Positions 8,301 through 16,487 of a stretch of 21,783 nucleotides of DNA are shown piece after piece. Position 1 is the stretch's first letter. Every line of letters begins with the position of its first letter. The position numbers were made by a program, and so were the translations under genes. The notes beneath the pieces are model-generated. The model was not told where the DNA came from. It saw only the letters and a list, made by a program, of their open reading frames with translations, and made no database searches. The DNA comes from Treponema sp. (GTDB lineage: Bacteria; Spirochaetota; Spirochaetia; Treponematales; Treponemataceae), in contig JAEDFM010000032.1 in the NCBI GenBank assembly GCA_016292805.1, forward strand, positions 1-21,783, read 5' to 3'.

Positions 8301-9675
8301 GGATAGCCATCTGGTCACCATCGAAGTCGGCGTTGAATGATTTACAAGCAAGTGGATGAAGTTTAAGAGCTTTACCTTCAACCAATACAGGTTCGAATGC
8401 CATAATACCAAGACGGTGAAGTGTAGGCGCACGGTTTAACATAACTGGGTGCTCTTTTACTACTTCGTCAAGGATTGCATATACTTCTGGAGATTCAGAT
8501 TCAACAAGCATCTTAGCTTTCTTAATATTGAATACTACATCTTTATCAACAAGCTTCTTCATCAAGAATGGCTTGAACAATTCAAGAGCCATTTTTGTAG
8601 GAAGACCACACTGCCAGAGCTTCAATTCTGGTCCAACAACAATTACAGAACGACCAGAGTAGTCAACACGTTTACCGAGAAGGTTCAAACGGAAACGACC
8701 CTGTTTACCTTTAAGAAGATCTGAAATTGATTTAAGAGGACGGTTTGAAGCACCTTTTACAGCACGTTTACGTTTTGTGTTATCGAATAATGCATCAACT
8801 GCTTCCTGAAGCATACGTTTTTCGTTACGAATGATGATATCAGGAGCAGAAAGCTGCTGGAGTCTCTTAAGACGGTTGTTACGGTTAATAACACGACGAT
8901 ACAAATCGTTCAAGTCTGAAGTTGCGAAACGTCCACCATCAAGCTGAACCATAGGACGAAGCTCTGGAGGAATAACTGGGATTACATCCAAAATCATCCA
9001 GGAAACTTTATTTCCTGAAGCGCGGAAGTTTTCTACAATTTCAATACGGCGGAGCAATCTCTTATCAGATTTTGCACCTTTTTCAATCATTTTTGCACGA
9101 AGTTCAGCAGCAAGAGCATCAAGATCAAGGCGTTCAAGCATTGTTTTGATAGCTTCTGCACCCATGTCAGCTGTAAATGCAGAACCAGCATGGAGTTCAA
9201 GTGCTTTCTGATATTCTTCTTCATCCAAAAGCTGACCTTTCTTAAGATCAGTTTCACCTGGATCTATTACGATATATTTTTCGTAGTACAAAACAGAACG
9301 CAAAGCTGCAACCTGGAGATCAAGAAGAAGACCCATGCGGCTTGGAACTGAACGGTAATACCAAATGTGGCTTACTGGAGCTGCAAGTTCAATGTGACCA
9401 GTACGTTCACGACGAACTTTGAAATGAGTAACTTCAACACCACAGCGATCACAAATTACACCCTTATAACGGATTGATTTGAATTTACCACAGTAACATT
9501 CCCATTCTTTTGTTGTACCAAAAATTCTTTCACAGAACAAACCGTCTTTCTCTGGACGAAGTGTTCTATAGTTTATAGTTTCAGGTTTTTTAACTTCACC
9601 ATAAGACCAAGATCTAATAGTTTCTGGAGAAGCGAGTTTGATTTTTAAACTGTCAAAATCCTGTACATCACGCAT
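5365..9675 (-). CDS. rpoC: DNA-directed RNA polymerase subunit beta'
   Basis: The beta' subunit (1436 aa) forms the DNA clamp and holds the catalytic magnesium. The catalytic motif NADFDGDQ is intact, with Asp450, Asp452 and Asp454. The N-terminal zinc ribbon uses Cys60, Cys62, Cys75 and Cys78; the second zinc site is seen in CEAKHGICVKCYGKNLA. Trigger-loop and bridge-helix segments (GARGSRGQISQLAAMRGLM, AAQSIGQPGTQLTLRTFH) are present. Its ATG shares a base with the rpoB stop (TAATG) and AAGGAGG lies inside rpoB, indicating coupled translation and matched amounts of the two subunits. Length is close to E. coli (1407 aa). The C-terminal tail is acidic (SFDTDDND). Confidence 0.99.
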   Translation of the reverse strand: MRDVQDFDSLKIKLASPETIRSWSYGEVKKPETINYRTLRPEKDGLFCERIFGTTKEWECYCGKFKSIRYKGVICDRCGVEVTHFKVRRERTGHIELAAPVSHIWYYRSVPSRMGLLLDLQVAALRSVLYYEKYIVIDPGETDLKKGQLLDEEEYQKALELHAGSAFTADMGAEAIKTMLERLDLDALAAELRAKMIEKGAKSDKRLLRRIEIVENFRASGNKVSWMILDVIPVIPPELRPMVQLDGGRFATSDLNDLYRRVINRNNRLKRLQQLSAPDIIIRNEKRMLQEAVDALFDNTKRKRAVKGASNRPLKSISDLLKGKQGRFRLNLLGKRVDYSGRSVIVVGPELKLWQCGLPTKMALELFKPFLMKKLVDKDVVFNIKKAKMLVESESPEVYAILDEVVKEHPVMLNRAPTLHRLGIMAFEPVLVEGKALKLHPLACKSFNADFDGDQMAIHVPLTQAAQMECWTLMLSARNLLDPANGNTIVAPSQDMVLGIYYMTAIKPNAKGTGKRFSTPDEVRMAAECGNIEWQALIKVPAPKNSFDAKALKVKGDEGFLQGTQEFKEGDLIETSAGRLAFNEAMPDGVDYVNRQMFDKSLKKMIEHVYHTKGSWLTIQMHDAIKDVGYKNATFYGATLCIDDILVPEEKKEMVEKANKEVEANIENYSKGVITAEERYNRNCAVWARTNDNLTNLMMSNLEKDKDGFNTIFMMAKSGARGSRGQISQLAAMRGLMTKPNGDIIELPIKANFKEGLSVIEYFISTNAARKGLSDTALKTADAGYMTRRLVDVAQDVVVNEEDCCTINGIDYAAIKDGDEIKVHLADRIVGHYTIERVVHPITGELLCDVNQYIDEAMAAKIEAAEVEKVKLRTVLTCEAKHGICVKCYGKNLARNKIVEIGEAVGIIAAQSIGQPGTQLTLRTFHSGGAAEMSTDDNKIVLKFNAFMKEITGTHVETKDGKWLFTRKGYMTVIRILDDIKLDSADKVLVENETSVTRGTPIVKHKGKDVCASVTGKVFVKDNVLYLLSKDQKIEIANGSTISAKAGDKIKKGESIGEFDPYSEPIIAESTGYIHFEDVIVGSTLEEKVDLQTGSTERYITDLHLDVKQPRILITDEAGNEMGTYYLPAGALLLVEDKAAVEAGTTLAKLPKEAVKTNDITGGLPRVSELFEARKPKNPCVLAQISGLVKFKGITKGKRIVTVEDEFGKVYEHLVPMTKRMIVRDGDHVEAGEQLCAGSPNPQDILAILGENALQNYLMDEIQGVYRAQGVDINDKHIGIIVRQMLRKVEILAVGNTKFIFGQQVDKYKFHEENMRVIAEGGQPAIGKPMFQGITKASLGVDSFISAASFQETTRVLTNAAIAGATDGLHGIKENVAIGHMIPAGTGIKNYKDIKLFDDSDKDLDAQMNEILERRRLEAEMETHQEEPSFDTDDND

Positions 9676-12600
9676 TAGTTTGTATCCTCCTTATCAAATC
9701 CGGAAGCATTTTTATCGATTAATTCCTGATCACGTTCTGTAAGAGCAATCTGTTTACCCTTAGCATCATAGATTGTGAAATCAAGAGCCAAACCACGCAT
9801 TTCCTGAACCAATACGTTGAATGATTCTGGAATACCAATAGCAGAAGATGGATCACCTTTTACGATAGATTCATAAATCTTAGAACGACCGTTCATATCA
9901 TCAGATTTAATTGTCATCATTTCCTGCAATGTGTTTGCAGCACCATAAGCTTCAAGAGCCCAAACTTCCATTTCACCAAGACGCTGACCACCGAACTGAG
10001 CCTTACCACCAAGTGGCTGCTGAGTAACAAGTGAGTATGGACCTGTTGAACGAGCGTGCATCTTATCATCAACCAAGTGATGAAGTTTCATATAGTAGAT
10101 AACACCAACGAAAATTGGGTTAACGAAAGGTTCACCTGTCTGTCCACTGCGAACAACCTGTTTACAGCTTCTAGGAAGACCTGCTTCTTCAAGTTTATCA
10201 GCAATCTGTTCCTGTGAAGGAGACTGGAATACTGGAGCTTCGAAGAACTGGTTCAAGTATTTACCTGCAATACCAAGTTCAGATTCAAGAATCTGACCAA
10301 TGTTCATACGAGAAGGTACACCAAGTGGGTTCAGACAAACATCCAGTGGAGTACCATCTTCAAGGTATGGCATGTCTTCAATTGGAAGAATTCGTGAAAC
10401 AACACCTTTGTTTCCGTGACGTCCAGCCATCTTATCACCTTCGCGTAATTTACGTTTGTTAGCAATAAGAACCTTAACTTTCTTTTCAACGCCAGGATTC
10501 AAGTCATCACCGTTTGCACGGCTCTGTTCTGTTACACTAATAACAACACCTTCAATTCCGTGTGGAACTTTAAGAGAGCTGTCGCGAACTTCTTTTGCCT
10601 TTTCACCGAAGATAGAGTTCAAAAGTTTAAATTCTGGTGTAGTTTCTGTTTCTGATTTAGGAGTTACCTTACCAACAAGGATATCACCTGAACGTACTTT
10701 AGCACCTACGCGAATCTTACCTTCTGCATCAAGGTTAGCAACATCTTTTTCACTCTTGTTTGGAATATCACGAGTGATTCTTTCTGGACCAAGTTTTGTT
10801 TCCCGAATTTCGATTTCAAATTCTTTAATATGAATAGAAGTAAACCAGTCTTCGCGAACTACACGCTGTGAAATAAGTACGGCGTCTTCGTAGTTATAAC
10901 CATTCCAAGGAACGAATCCTACGAGAATGTTACGACCAAGAGCCAATTCACCATTGAATGTAGCTGGACCGTCAGCAAGAGTATCGCCAGCTTTTACTTT
11001 TTCACCAACATTTACAGTTGGACGCTGGTGGTTACAAGTATCATTGTTTGTTCTCTGATATTTAAGGAGGCTGTATTCATCAACATCTTTAGAACCATCA
11101 ACTTTTACCTTAATAGCTTCACTTGAAACATAGATAACTTCACCGTCGTGTTTAGCCTTAATAAGTACGCCAGAGTCACGAGCACATTTTCTTTCCATAC
11201 CAGTTCCTACATGAGGTGGTTCTGGGAACAAAAGTGGTACAGCCTGACGCTGCATGTTACATCCCATGAGGGCACGGTTAGCATCGTCGTGTTCAAGGAA
11301 TGGAATCATTGAAGCAGATACAGAAATTACCTGGCGTGGAGAAACGTCGATATACTGAACGTCCTTTGGAGAACGCTGAGAATAGTTACCACGGTTACGA
11401 CAAGAAATTGTTTCAGTTGGGAAAGAACCATCTTTCTTAATACCTTCAACAACCTGTCCAATGTTGTATTTGTCTTCGTCCATAGCAGAAAGGTATTCAA
11501 CTTTATCAGTTACTTTACCGTTTTCTACTTTACGGAATGGAGCTTCAAGGAATCCGTAATCATTAATACGAGTGTACATAGCCAATGAAACGATCAAACC
11601 AATGTTTGGACCTTCAGGGGTTTCAATTGGACACATACGACCATAGTGTGAATAGTGTACGTCACGAACTTCGAATCCGGCACGGTCACGAGAAAGACCA
11701 CCAGGACCAAGAGCGTTCAAACGACGTTTATGTGTAAGTTCAGCCAATGGGTTAATCTGATCCATGAACTGAGAAAGCTGAGAAGAACCAAAGAATTCTT
11801 TGATTGCAGCAACGATAGGTTTGATAGAAATCAAATCCTGTGGTTTCATTGTGTCAGTTTCTTTCAAGCTCATTCTTTCTTTTGCAATTCTTTCCATACG
11901 AGCAAAAGCAGATTTAAGCTGATTTGTCATCAATTCGCCTACAGAACGAATACGACGATTTCCTAAGTGGTCAATATCATCAATCTGTTCTTCACCAATG
12001 TAAACTTTGATGAGGAATTTCATTGTGTTGATAATATCATCTTTAATCAAAGTGAAATCTTTTACATCGTCTGTGTAGTCAAATTTTTTGTTCAACTTGT
12101 AACGACCAACACGACCAAGGTCATAACGGCGTTCAGAGAAGAACAAAGAGTTCAAGTCTTTTTCTGCAGCATCTACAGTCATTGGTTCACCAGGCTGGAG
12201 AATTGCATAAAGAGCAGCAAGACAATCTTCTTTAGTTGGTTCGTTATCCAAAGAACCTTCTTTTACGAATTTAACTTCTTCTCTTTCGAAACAGTTGATA
12301 ATCATCTGTGAATCAAGAGAATTGTTCTTTTCTTCTTTGTTATTTGGATTAGAACGAGTATCAAAACGAATTACGCAGATTTCTTCGATTTTGTTTGCAA
12401 TAAGATCGTCGATATCATGTGGATGAAGTCTTGTACCTGCATTAAATAGGCGTTTTTCTTCACCATTTTCATCTTTGATGATGATTGCGTCAGCAAGAAC
12501 TTTATCGATCAAAGCTTCTTTGCCTTCGTTTGTATTTTTTACTACAACATTTTCTACATCGTAGAAGCAGCGGATGATTTCTTCGCGAGTATTGTAACCA

Positions 12601-13217
12601 AGAGCTCTTAAGAAAATAGTTCCAAGAATCTTCTTTTTGCGGTCAATTTTAGCGAAAATCAATTCTTTCTTCTGGTCAATTTCAAATTCCAACCATGATC
12701 CACGGTAAGGAATGATACGAGAAGAATATTCACCTTTATCATGGCAGAAAATTACACCAGGAGAACGGTGAATCTGAGAAACAACTACTCGTTCAGCACC
12801 ATTGATAATGAAAGTACCACGGTCTGTCATGAGAGGAATGTCTCCCATATAGATATCTTTCTGGAGGATTGCTCCAGTCTGAAGGAAATTCAAGTTAATA
12901 CGAGCTTTTAATGGAACAGAGTATGTTACACCTCTCTGTTTACATTCGAGTTCTGAGAATTTAAGGTTTTCCCAGTCCAATTCATAGAATTCGTATTCCA
13001 GTGACATATCACCATTTGGGCTTTCAATTGGGAAGGTAGATGTAAATACATCCTGAAGACCCTGATTAAGGATTTCTTTACCTTCTTTTAATGCTTCAGC
13101 CTGTAAAAAGCTTTCGTAAGATGATGTCTGGATTGCGATGAGATTTGGTACATCCATAAAGTTCTGAATGTCTTTACCGATGTACTGACGGTTGATTGTC
13201 CGTGTTTTTGCGAACAT
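9675..13217 (-). CDS. rpoB: DNA-directed RNA polymerase subunit beta
   Basis: The beta subunit (1180 aa) forms the other side of the RNA polymerase active centre. It is shorter than E. coli (1342 aa), close to the Bacillus form. Rifampicin cluster I reads GSSQLSQFMDQINPLAELTH then KRRLNALGPGG; the residue equivalent to E. coli Ser531 is Asn501 here. GDKMAGRHGNKGVVSRILP and the C-terminal EMRGLALDF match the family. The ATG at 13217 was preferred over an adjacent GTG at 13220 because AAGGGG is 6 bases from the ATG but only 3 from the GTG. It follows rplL after a structured 200-bp spacer. Confidence 0.99.
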   Translation of the reverse strand: MFAKTRTINRQYIGKDIQNFMDVPNLIAIQTSSYESFLQAEALKEGKEILNQGLQDVFTSTFPIESPNGDMSLEYEFYELDWENLKFSELECKQRGVTYSVPLKARINLNFLQTGAILQKDIYMGDIPLMTDRGTFIINGAERVVVSQIHRSPGVIFCHDKGEYSSRIIPYRGSWLEFEIDQKKELIFAKIDRKKKILGTIFLRALGYNTREEIIRCFYDVENVVVKNTNEGKEALIDKVLADAIIIKDENGEEKRLFNAGTRLHPHDIDDLIANKIEEICVIRFDTRSNPNNKEEKNNSLDSQMIINCFEREEVKFVKEGSLDNEPTKEDCLAALYAILQPGEPMTVDAAEKDLNSLFFSERRYDLGRVGRYKLNKKFDYTDDVKDFTLIKDDIINTMKFLIKVYIGEEQIDDIDHLGNRRIRSVGELMTNQLKSAFARMERIAKERMSLKETDTMKPQDLISIKPIVAAIKEFFGSSQLSQFMDQINPLAELTHKRRLNALGPGGLSRDRAGFEVRDVHYSHYGRMCPIETPEGPNIGLIVSLAMYTRINDYGFLEAPFRKVENGKVTDKVEYLSAMDEDKYNIGQVVEGIKKDGSFPTETISCRNRGNYSQRSPKDVQYIDVSPRQVISVSASMIPFLEHDDANRALMGCNMQRQAVPLLFPEPPHVGTGMERKCARDSGVLIKAKHDGEVIYVSSEAIKVKVDGSKDVDEYSLLKYQRTNNDTCNHQRPTVNVGEKVKAGDTLADGPATFNGELALGRNILVGFVPWNGYNYEDAVLISQRVVREDWFTSIHIKEFEIEIRETKLGPERITRDIPNKSEKDVANLDAEGKIRVGAKVRSGDILVGKVTPKSETETTPEFKLLNSIFGEKAKEVRDSSLKVPHGIEGVVISVTEQSRANGDDLNPGVEKKVKVLIANKRKLREGDKMAGRHGNKGVVSRILPIEDMPYLEDGTPLDVCLNPLGVPSRMNIGQILESELGIAGKYLNQFFEAPVFQSPSQEQIADKLEEAGLPRSCKQVVRSGQTGEPFVNPIFVGVIYYMKLHHLVDDKMHARSTGPYSLVTQQPLGGKAQFGGQRLGEMEVWALEAYGAANTLQEMMTIKSDDMNGRSKIYESIVKGDPSSAIGIPESFNVLVQEMRGLALDFTIYDAKGKQIALTERDQELIDKNASGFDKEDTN

Positions 13218-13260
13218 CACTTTCCCCTTAAGATTTGTTTTTCAGTTTAATTTCGCTACA

Positions 13261-13417
13261 TGGAGAAACTCTCCACAGCACGATAATTACTGATATTTAT
13301 ACCTGTTTCCAGGATTTTTAAAAAAGTTCATAATACGACTAAAGGGGATACCTGGATAAACACATATTTTCCAAGCATCCCCTATTGTTTATTTAGCCTA
13401 GTTTTGAATTAAAACTA
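13261..13417 (-). promoter_or_regulatory. structured rplL-rpoB spacer, possible attenuator or RNase III site
   Basis: Four hairpins can be read in mRNA order: TAGTTTT/AAAACTA just after the rplL stop (13399-13417); a 12-bp stem GGGGATGCTTGG / CCAGGTATCCCC with a 15-nt loop (13344-13382); CCTG-GAAA-CAGG, a GNRA tetraloop hairpin (13302-13313); and TGGAGA-GTT-TCTCCA (13261-13275), about 40 nt before the rpoB start. The 12-bp stem is followed by only three T, so it would at most attenuate. In E. coli the same spacer holds a partial terminator and an RNase III processing site; a similar role is inferred here. Confidence 0.55.
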
Positions 13418-13420
13418 AAC

Positions 13421-13795
13421 TTATTTCTTGCTAGCTTTACCACCAGCTTCTTCGATCTTCTTGATGATATCATCAGCGTCTGCTTTAGATACACCTTCTT
13501 TGAGAGCTTTTGGAGCACCTTCAACCAAAGCTTTAGCTTCACCAAGTCCGAGACCTGTGATTTCGCGTACAACTTTGATAACAGGAATCTTTTTAGCTGC
13601 ATCGAATGATTCGAGTGTAACTGTAAATTCTGTCTGTTCTTCACCAGCTGGTGCTGCACCTGCTGCTGGACCTGCTGCTACTGCAACTGCTGCTGTAACA
13701 CCAAATTTTTCTTCCATTGCTTTTACGAGTTCTGAAACTTCGAGAACTGACATAGCTGCGATTGTGTCGAGAATTTCTTCTTTTGTAACTGCCAT
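13421..13795 (-). CDS. rplL: 50S ribosomal protein L7/L12
   Basis: L7/L12 (124 aa) forms the flexible stalk that recruits and activates the translational GTPases. An N-terminal dimerisation part (to about residue 33), an Ala/Pro/Gly hinge (about 36-52) and a C-terminal domain with FDAAKKIPVIKVVREITGLGLGEAKALVEG are all visible. An AAGGAAG ribosome binding site precedes the ATG. Unlike the tightly packed genes upstream, it is separated from rplJ by 144 bp of structured sequence and from rpoB by 200 bp, which may let it be made in excess over L10 and RNA polymerase. Confidence 0.98.
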   Translation of the reverse strand: MAVTKEEILDTIAAMSVLEVSELVKAMEEKFGVTAAVAVAAGPAAGAAPAGEEQTEFTVTLESFDAAKKIPVIKVVREITGLGLGEAKALVEGAPKALKEGVSKADADDIIKKIEEAGGKASKK

Positions 13796-13826
13796 ATTGT
13801 CTTCCTTACAATAAATGTTTTTATTT

Positions 13827-13945
13827 CCACCAAAGTGGTTGCGGGTATTTCCTCAACTGAGTACTTTCCGCTTTAACCCGAACAGTCGACAGTACTGAAG
13901 CCTGAACGGGTATTATGTTTAATTTTGGAATAGTAAAAACTATTC
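13827..13945 (-). promoter_or_regulatory. structured rplJ-rplL spacer with mutually exclusive pairings
   Basis: In mRNA order: GAATAGT/ACTATTC (13928-13945), whose 5' arm includes the rplJ stop; AATACCCG (13914-13907); CGGGTT (13880-13875); a second AATACCCG (13849-13842); and CCAC/GTGG (13827-13838) near the rplL ribosome binding site. The central CGGGT can pair with either ACCCG. The upstream pairing is extended by CAG/CTG across a 2x2 internal loop. This looks like a two-state RNA, but the stems are short and no ligand is known. Confidence 0.4.
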
Positions 13946-14443
13946 TGATTTGCTGTCCACGTATGCCTGTAATGTAGCTGCAAGTTTCTGAACTGGACCG
14001 TTCATTGCAGACATAAGCATAGCAATAAGTGTATTCTTTCCTGGAACCTTTGAGTAAGCTTCGATTTTAGCTGCGTCATAGATTTCATTAGCAATGCTAG
14101 CACCTTTAATTGTAAGTGTTGGTGCATCTTTAGCGAAGTCATAAAGAATCTTTGCAACTTCGTTAGAATCTTCTTTAGCCATTGCGATTACTGTAGGACC
14201 TTTGAGATAATCAGCAACATTTTCTACTTTCATATCTTCAAAAGCGATACGAGCAAAGTTGTTTTTTACAACTTTAAGAACAGCGTTCTTTTCGCGGAGT
14301 TTATCACGGAGAGCAGTGATCTGTTCTACTGTCAATCCACGGTAGTCAGCGAAGATAAAGTCGCTGTAATCAGCAAATGTCTTTTTTGCTTCTTCAATAG
14401 CTGCTGCTTTAGCAGGCTGTACTTTCTTTGCAATTACTGCCAT
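13940..14443 (-). CDS. rplJ: 50S ribosomal protein L10
   Basis: L10 (167 aa) anchors L7/L12 dimers on 23S rRNA through its C-terminal helix; in E. coli the L10-L12 complex represses its own mRNA. FADYRGLTVEQITALRDKLRE and VVKNNFARIA are typical. The ATG overlaps the rplA stop by one base (TAATG), so there is no separate L10 leader as found in E. coli. An unusually Ala/Lys-rich stretch (about residues 5-20) opens the protein. Confidence 0.97.
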   Translation of the reverse strand: MAVIAKKVQPAKAAAIEEAKKTFADYSDFIFADYRGLTVEQITALRDKLREKNAVLKVVKNNFARIAFEDMKVENVADYLKGPTVIAMAKEDSNEVAKILYDFAKDAPTLTIKGASIANEIYDAAKIEAYSKVPGKNTLIAMLMSAMNGPVQKLAATLQAYVDSKSE

Positions 14444-15120
14444 TATTCACCTTCCTTGAAATCAACCCATACACCTGGGCCCATTGATGAACTGATAGAA
14501 ACTGACTGAATGAAACCAGCTGCAGATCCAGCAGGCTTTTTCTTGCTAACTTCGCTAAGAAGAGTACTGATGTTAGCAATAACTTTGTCAGCATCCATAG
14601 ATACTTTACCAACAGCGATATGTACGATACCAGCTTTATCAGCACGGTATTCTGTACGACCTTTCTTAAGTTCTGCAACAGCATTTGCAACATCTGGAGT
14701 TACAGTACCAGTTTTTGGGTTAGGCATAAGACCTTTACGACCAAGAACCATACCGAGACGTCCTACATCTTTCATCATATCAGGTGTAGCAACACAAACA
14801 TCAAATTCGAGCCAGCCACCCTTTACTTTTTCGATGTATTCTTCACCAGCGTAAGCTGCACCAGCATCCAAAGCTTCTTTTACTTTGTCACCTTTACAGA
14901 ATACCAAAACTTTCTTTTCACCACGGAACTGATTTGGGAATACCAATGTATCACGAACAGTAGCATTTTTTTCCAGACGAAGTGAAACATGTGCTTCGAT
15001 TGTTTCATCGAAGTTAGCAAATTTCATATCCTGAACCATTTTACAAGCTGAAGCTAAATCATATTTTTTTGAAAGGTCATATTTGGCAACAGCTGCTCTA
15101 TATTTCTTTCCATGTTTCAT
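14443..15120 (-). CDS. rplA: 50S ribosomal protein L1
   Basis: L1 (225 aa) forms the mobile L1 stalk that helps release deacylated tRNA and, in many bacteria, represses its own operon by binding the mRNA leader. MPNPKTGTVTPDVANAV and GRKGLMPNPKTG are diagnostic, and the length is normal. The ATG is one base after the rplK stop, so rplK and rplA are translationally coupled. A leader resembling the L1-binding architecture lies in front of rplK at 15605-15670. Confidence 0.98.
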   Translation of the reverse strand: MKHGKKYRAAVAKYDLSKKYDLASACKMVQDMKFANFDETIEAHVSLRLEKNATVRDTLVFPNQFRGEKKVLVFCKGDKVKEALDAGAAYAGEEYIEKVKGGWLEFDVCVATPDMMKDVGRLGMVLGRKGLMPNPKTGTVTPDVANAVAELKKGRTEYRADKAGIVHIAVGKVSMDADKVIANISTLLSEVSKKKPAGSAAGFIQSVSISSSMGPGVWVDFKEGE

Positions 15121-15121
15121 A

Positions 15122-15553
15122 TTACTGCTCCACCTCTACACCCATACTGCGTGCAGTACCGGCAATGATTTTTTTTGCTGCTTCAATATCATTTGCATTG
15201 ATATCTGGCATTTTTGTTTTTGCGATTTCTTCCAAGTCAGCTTTAGAAAGAGTAGCAACTTTATCACGAAGAGGATTTCCTGAACCCTTATCGAGTTTAC
15301 ATGCTTTCTTAATAAGAACTGCTGCTGGAGGAGTCTTAAGAATGAATGTGTAAGATTTATCCTGGTAAACAGTGATTACTACAGGAATGATGAGACCGCG
15401 TTCCATAGTCTTTGTTCTATCATTGAATTCCTGAACAAATTTAGGTGCTGAAACGCCGTGAGGTCCAAGTGCTGGTCCGATTGGAGGAGCTGGTGTAGCT
15501 GCTCCTGCAGGACACTGCAACTTGATAATAGCTGAAACCTTTTTTGTAGCCAT
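15122..15553 (-). CDS. rplK: 50S ribosomal protein L11
   Basis: L11 (143 aa) binds the GTPase-associated centre of 23S rRNA and is needed for RelA activation; it is also the target region of thiostrepton. LQCPAGAATPAPPIGPALGPHGV at the N-terminus contains the proline-rich thiostrepton-contact segment. The C-terminal RNA-binding domain ends AGTARSMGVEVEQ. A GGGAG ribosome binding site lies close to the ATG. The upstream spacer to nusG is 155 bp and structured. Confidence 0.98.
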   Translation of the reverse strand: MATKKVSAIIKLQCPAGAATPAPPIGPALGPHGVSAPKFVQEFNDRTKTMERGLIIPVVITVYQDKSYTFILKTPPAAVLIKKACKLDKGSGNPLRDKVATLSKADLEEIAKTKMPDINANDIEAAKKIIAGTARSMGVEVEQ

Positions 15554-15604
15554 TTTGTTTCTCCCAATTATGGTGTGTAAGTATCATATAGATATCTTAC
15601 TAAC

Positions 15605-15670
15605 GAGACGCCTATGTCCGACGGACTTGCATCTCTCCCAAAAACAGGATTAAACGGTTTATGCTTGGGA
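15605..15670 (-). promoter_or_regulatory. structured rplK leader, candidate L1 autoregulatory element
   Basis: Two hairpins sit back to back on the mRNA. The first is TCCCAA/TTGGGA (15636-15670). The second (15605-15635) is an outer stem GAGATGC/GCGTCTC (7 bp, one G-U), an asymmetric internal loop (AA opposite ATAG) and an inner stem GTCC/GGAC. Two short helices around an asymmetric internal loop is the architecture bound by L1 in 23S rRNA and in its own mRNA, and the position before rplK-rplA is the classical one. Identification is by analogy, not by alignment. Confidence 0.55.
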
Positions 15671-15708
15671 CACAAACCCCTGAATTTGCAAAGATTAATA
15701 AGAAGTAA

Positions 15709-16269
15709 TTATGCTTTCTCTACCTGAAGGAAAGTTACTTCTACAGGTGTTGGGCGTCCAAAAATCTGAACTTCAACACTAAGTTTTTCTTTTTCAACGT
15801 TAATTTCTTTGATTGTTCCAGAGAATGTAGCGAATGGACCGTCTGTAATTTTAACAACATCGCCAATATTAAATGACTGACGAATGTGTACAGATTTTTC
15901 ACCTTTAATTACACCAGACTTCTGCAACAAGTTAGTTGCTTCATCCTTTGAAATTGGCATTGGACGGTTATTACGGCTGATGTTACCTACAAAGCCAGTT
16001 ACACCCTGAATACGATATAACTGAGAACAAGTATCTTTCCAACCAATTTCCGGTAAATCCATTTCAAGCATGATATATCCAGGAAGGAATTTATTCATGC
16101 GAGTTTTCTTTTTACCATCTTTAATTTCTACAAGTTCTTCAACAGGTACTCTTACGTCTAAAATAACATTACCATCAATATCACCCTTTTCAATAAGTGA
16201 TTTGATGGTTCTTTCGATTTTTCCTTCGTAACCTGTATAAGTGTGGAGAATATACCAGCTTCTAGACAT
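15709..16269 (-). CDS. nusG: transcription termination/antitermination factor NusG
   Basis: NusG (186 aa) binds the RNA polymerase clamp through its NGN domain and Rho or S10 through its KOW domain. The NGN domain (about 1-115) starts SWYILHTYTGYEGK and contains FLPGYIMLEMDL; the KOW part (about 131-160) reads IGDVVKITDGPFATFSGTI. The ATG is three bases after the secE stop and lacks a strong ribosome binding site (only GGTG nearby), suggesting translation by re-initiation from secE. Confidence 0.97.
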   Translation of the reverse strand: MSRSWYILHTYTGYEGKIERTIKSLIEKGDIDGNVILDVRVPVEELVEIKDGKKKTRMNKFLPGYIMLEMDLPEIGWKDTCSQLYRIQGVTGFVGNISRNNRPMPISKDEATNLLQKSGVIKGEKSVHIRQSFNIGDVVKITDGPFATFSGTIKEINVEKEKLSVEVQIFGRPTPVEVTFLQVEKA

Positions 16270-16272
16270 TTT

Positions 16273-16461
16273 TTACACCAACGATAAAATCCAGCGGAAT
16301 AATGATGAGAAACCTACGTCAAGCAGACCAAGTACAACAGCAACAATAATTGTTGAAATAACTACAACCTTAATAGATGAGAATACATCTTCTTTTGTAG
16401 GCCATACAACCTTCTTCAATTCTGCTTTGCTTTCTTTGAAAAACTGAATTACTTTTGCCAT
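16273..16461 (-). CDS. secE: preprotein translocase subunit SecE
   Basis: SecE (62 aa) clamps SecY in the inner-membrane translocon. FFKESKAELKKVVWPTKEDV (5-24) is the conserved amphipathic helix with the WPT motif, followed by one membrane segment (about 31-54). This is the short, single-span form common outside the enterics. The start at 16461 has AAAGGA upstream; longer in-frame starts would run into tRNA-Trp. It lies 26 bp after the tRNA and just before nusG. Confidence 0.95.
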   Translation of the reverse strand: MAKVIQFFKESKAELKKVVWPTKEDVFSSIKVVVISTIIVAVVLGLLDVGFSSLFRWILSLV

Positions 16462-16487
16462 AGTACAATTTCCTTTATTAAAAAAAT

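Noticed and set aside
13428..13814. A 128-codon plus-strand frame antisense to rplL
   Set aside because: It mirrors the Ala/Gly-rich coding of L7/L12; its composition is explained by the opposite strand.
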